DNA of 64,000 nt from Vibrio sinaloensis. GTDB taxonomy: Bacteria > Pseudomonadota > Gammaproteobacteria > Enterobacterales > Vibrionaceae. A program made the position numbers and the translations under genes. Positions 61,512 to 64,000 of this stretch are shown here, piece after piece. Every line of letters starts with the position of its first letter. Position 1 is the first letter of the stretch. Below the pieces are notes generated by a model. It was not told where the DNA came from and did no database searches. It was given only the letters and a program-made list of their open reading frames with translations. Location: positions 620,001 to 684,000 of the forward strand of contig NZ_CP096199.1 in NCBI RefSeq assembly GCF_023195835.1, written 5' to 3'.

Positions 61512-64000
61512 ATGTCAGATCCTAAGTTTATCCACCTTCGAGTTCATAGTGACTTCTCCATGGTTGACGGCCTTTCCAAAGTGCCGCCTTTGGTTAAGAA
61601 AGTGGCTGAATTGGGCATGCCCGCCGTTGCATTGACTGACTTTACCAACTTATGTGGTTTGGTGAAATTTTACGGAACGGCACATAGCTGCGGTGTTAAG
61701 CCCATCATCGGCGCTGACTTTGTGATGCAATCGGCCGAGTTTGGTGATGAGTTGACCAAGCTAACCGTGCTTGCCGCTAACAATGTTGGCTATAAGAATC
61801 TGACTTTGTTGATTTCCAAAGCCTACCTTCGGGGGCATATACAGCACCAGCCAGTGATCGACAAAGAGTGGTTAGTTGAGCTGTCTGAAGGTGTGATTAT
61901 TCTTTCCGGCGGCAAGAATGGTGAAATTGGCCGGGCACTGCTCAAAGGAAACCAGAAGATTGTCGATGAGTGTGTGGCGTTTTATCGCACTCATTTTCAA
62001 GACCGTTTTTATCTCGAGCTTACCCGCACCGGTCGTGCGGATGAAGAAACCTATCTCCATTTTGCCTTGGAACTGGCTGAGCAAGCTGATTTACCTGTGG
62101 TCGCCACCAATGAGGTGGTGATCTTAGAAGAGTCGCTGTTTGATGCTCACGAAATTCGAGTCGCGATTCATGATGGCTATACACTAGAAGATCCTCGCCG
62201 ACCTAAAAACTACAGTCCTCAGCAATATCTACGCAGTGAAGAAGAGATGTGCGAGCTGTTCGCCGACATTCCGGAAGCGCTACAAAACAGTGTGGAAATT
62301 GCTAAGCGTTGTAACGTCACGGTACGCTTGGGCGAATATTTCCTGCCTGCTTTCCCTACCGAAGGGATGGAAGAGACCGAGTATTTGGTTATGAAATCCA
62401 AGGAAGGGTTAGAAGAGCGCCTAGAGTTTCTTTTCCCTGATCCTAAGGTGCGCGCAGAGCGCCGACCAGAGTACGATGAGCGACTAGAGGTCGAGCTAGA
62501 AGTGATCAATAACATGGGATTCCCAGGTTATTTCTTGATCGTTATGGAGTTTATCCAGTGGTCAAAAGATAACGGCATTCCGGTGGGTCCAGGACGTGGT
62601 TCTGGTGCCGGTTCGCTGGTGGCGTACGCACTGAAAATCACAGACCTCGATCCGCTTGAATACGATTTGCTTTTCGAACGATTCCTCAACCCGGAACGTG
62701 TTTCCATGCCCGACTTCGATGTCGATTTCTGTATGGATAAACGTGACCAGGTGATCGATCACGTGGCAGAAATGTATGGCCGCGATGCGGTTTCGCAAAT
62801 CATCACCTTCGGTACGATGGCGGCTAAGGCGGTTATTCGCGATGTAGGGCGTGTACTAGGACATGGTTTCGGCTTTGTCGACCGTATTTCCAAGCTGGTC
62901 CCACCGGATCCTGGAATGACGCTGGAAAAAGCGTTTAAAGCCGAACCCGCTTTGGTCGAGCTGTATGAAAACGACGAAGAGATCAAAGAGCTGATTGATA
63001 TGTGTCGCATCCTTGAAGGGTGTACACGTAATGCGGGTAAGCACGCGGGAGGGGTGGTGATCTCGCCAACCACCATTACCGATTTTGCGCCTATCTATGC
63101 CGATGCAGAAGGGCACTTTCCGGTCACTCAGTTTGATAAGAACGATGTAGAAACCGCTGGGTTGGTGAAGTTTGACTTCTTAGGACTTCGAACCTTAACC
63201 ATCATAGATTGGGCGTTGGGATTAATTAACCCGAGGCTTGAAAAAGAAGGCAAAGAGCCGGTTCGAATTGAGTCGATTCCACTCGAAGATCAAGCTTCTT
63301 TCAATCTACTACAAAACTCAGAAACGACCGCGGTATTCCAGCTTGAATCACGCGGGATGAAAGAGCTGATTAAGCGCCTACAACCAGACTGTTTTGAAGA
63401 CATTATCGCTTTGGTGGCGCTATTCCGCCCGGGACCATTGCAATCGGGCATGGTAGATAACTTCATCGACCGTAAGCACGGCAGAGAAGCGATTTCATAT
63501 CCTGATGAAACCTGGCAGCATGAGTCGCTTAAAGAAACGCTTGAACCGACTTATGGCATCATCTTGTACCAAGAGCAGGTGATGCAGATCGCCCAGATTT
63601 TGGCCGGTTATACCTTGGGCGGCGCTGACATGCTGCGCCGTGCTATGGGTAAGAAAAAGCCAGAAGAGATGGCCAAACAGCGCGCTGTGTTCAAAGAGGG
63701 CGCAGAAAACAATGGCGTCGATGGCGAGCTGGCGATGAAGATCTTCGACTTGGTGGAGAAGTTCGCAGGCTATGGCTTTAACAAATCGCACTCCGCTGCC
63801 TATGCGCTGGTTTCCTACCAGACGTTGTGGCTGAAAACGCACTATCCTGCTGAGTTTATGGCTGCGGTTATGACCGCTGATATGGATAACACCGAAAAGG
63901 TGGTTGGGCTGGTGGACGAGTGCCTACGCATGAAGCTCAAAGTGCTGCCGCCAGACATTAACGCGGGTCTGTATCGTTTTAACGTCAATGAAGAAGGGGC
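61512..64000 (+). CDS. dnaE: DNA polymerase III alpha subunit, 3' end cut by window
   Basis: DnaE is the replicative polymerase. The first 829 codons are present of about 1160; the frame is open to the window end. The N-terminal PHP domain starts [17 protein letters not shown]. The palm active site reads [12 protein letters not shown] with Asp401 and Asp403, the same positions as in E. coli, and Asp555-region motifs follow ([18 protein letters not shown]). Thumb and fingers segments [20 protein letters not shown] and [16 protein letters not shown] are also visible. It is the last gene of the envelope and replication cluster. Confidence 0.97.
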   Translation, partial: MSDPKFIHLRVHSDFSMVDGLSKVPPLVKKVAELGMPAVALTDFTNLCGLVKFYGTAHSCGVKPIIGADFVMQSAEFGDELTKLTVLAANNVGYKNLTLLISKAYLRGHIQHQPVIDKEWLVELSEGVIILSGGKNGEIGRALLKGNQKIVDECVAFYRTHFQDRFYLELTRTGRADEETYLHFALELAEQADLPVVATNEVVILEESLFDAHEIRVAIHDGYTLEDPRRPKNYSPQQYLRSEEEMCELFADIPEALQNSVEIAKRCNVTVRLGEYFLPAFPTEGMEETEYLVMKSKEGLEERLEFLFPDPKVRAERRPEYDERLEVELEVINNMGFPGYFLIVMEFIQWSKDNGIPVGPGRGSGAGSLVAYALKITDLDPLEYDLLFERFLNPERVSMPDFDVDFCMDKRDQVIDHVAEMYGRDAVSQIITFGTMAAKAVIRDVGRVLGHGFGFVDRISKLVPPDPGMTLEKAFKAEPALVELYENDEEIKELIDMCRILEGCTRNAGKHAGGVVISPTTITDFAPIYADAEGHFPVTQFDKNDVETAGLVKFDFLGLRTLTIIDWALGLINPRLEKEGKEPVRIESIPLEDQASFNLLQNSETTAVFQLESRGMKELIKRLQPDCFEDIIALVALFRPGPLQSGMVDNFIDRKHGREAISYPDETWQHESLKETLEPTYGIILYQEQVMQIAQILAGYTLGGADMLRRAMGKKKPEEMAKQRAVFKEGAENNGVDGELAMKIFDLVEKFAGYGFNKSHSAAYALVSYQTLWLKTHYPAEFMAAVMTADMDNTEKVVGLVDECLRMKLKVLPPDINAGLYRFNVNEEG

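Overview
The window is a 64 kb stretch of a gamma-proteobacterial chromosome, almost certainly a marine Vibrio (large chromosome). The grounds are a complete Na+-NQR operon with its maturation factors, a Vibrio-type OmpK porin, an RpoE/ChrR-type ECF pair, a RibBX variant of RibBA, and a gene order that, from memory, resembles the V. cholerae region running from yajL to dnaE. The species cannot be named from this. No tRNA, rRNA, CRISPR array, insertion sequence or prophage was seen; this is core genome, and its unusual material lies between genes.

Layout. 0-2.6 kb: yajL (cut by the window edge), panE and ompK on the minus strand. 2.5-4.5 kb: a LON-domain protein, an ECF sigma factor and its ChrR-like zinc anti-sigma factor, preceded by a promoter of the type this sigma group recognises. 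4.5-8.3 kb: ampG, a periplasmic cyclophilin, yajG and rlmG (minus). 8.4-16.5 kb: bolA, then nqrABCDEF, apbE and nqrM, which together build the sodium-pumping NADH:quinone oxidoreductase. 16.5-24 kb: a double-receiver GGDEF protein, SOS-controlled dinB, a RecQ-family helicase, a GreA/GreB-like protein, a YggN-like protein and a Na+-dependent symporter. 23.9-28.1 kb: a rimB-rimK-desuccinylase cluster and pepD (minus). 28.4-28.8 kb: a free-standing small transcription unit with a 28-codon ORF, a CRP-type site and a strong terminator, possibly the homologue of the dual-function RNA VcdRP. 29-31 kb: purine permease and gpt, both with PurR-like boxes. 31-41.7 kb: frsA, crl, proBA, nrdR, ribD-ribE-ribBX-ribH-nusB, thiL and pgpA. 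41.7-46.2 kb: repeat-rich gap, a UPF0325 gene, glnD and map (minus). 46.4-64 kb: rpsB-tsf, pyrH-frr and the envelope cluster uppS-cdsA-ispC-rseP-bamA-skp-lpxD-fabZ-lpxA-lpxB-rnhB, ending inside dnaE.

How the parts work together. NqrA-F form the respiratory Na+ pump, ApbE attaches the covalent FMNs, and NqrM helps install metal; the rib genes supply the flavin. The symporter at 22.5 kb probably spends the sodium gradient. ompK, the NCS2 permease and gpt look like a purine uptake and salvage set sharing PurR-like operators. The last 18 kb couples translation factors to isoprenoid carrier, phospholipid, lipid A and outer-membrane protein assembly.

Most worth a second look: the small RNA/small ORF unit at 28.4-28.8 kb; the predicted ECF promoter at 2.53 kb; heptanucleotide-periodic repeats at 41.88-42.03 and 48.37-48.44 kb; the shared purine operators; and the rimB-rimK-desuccinylase cluster. 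All functional statements rest on reading the sequence and on remembered family features; no database search was run.
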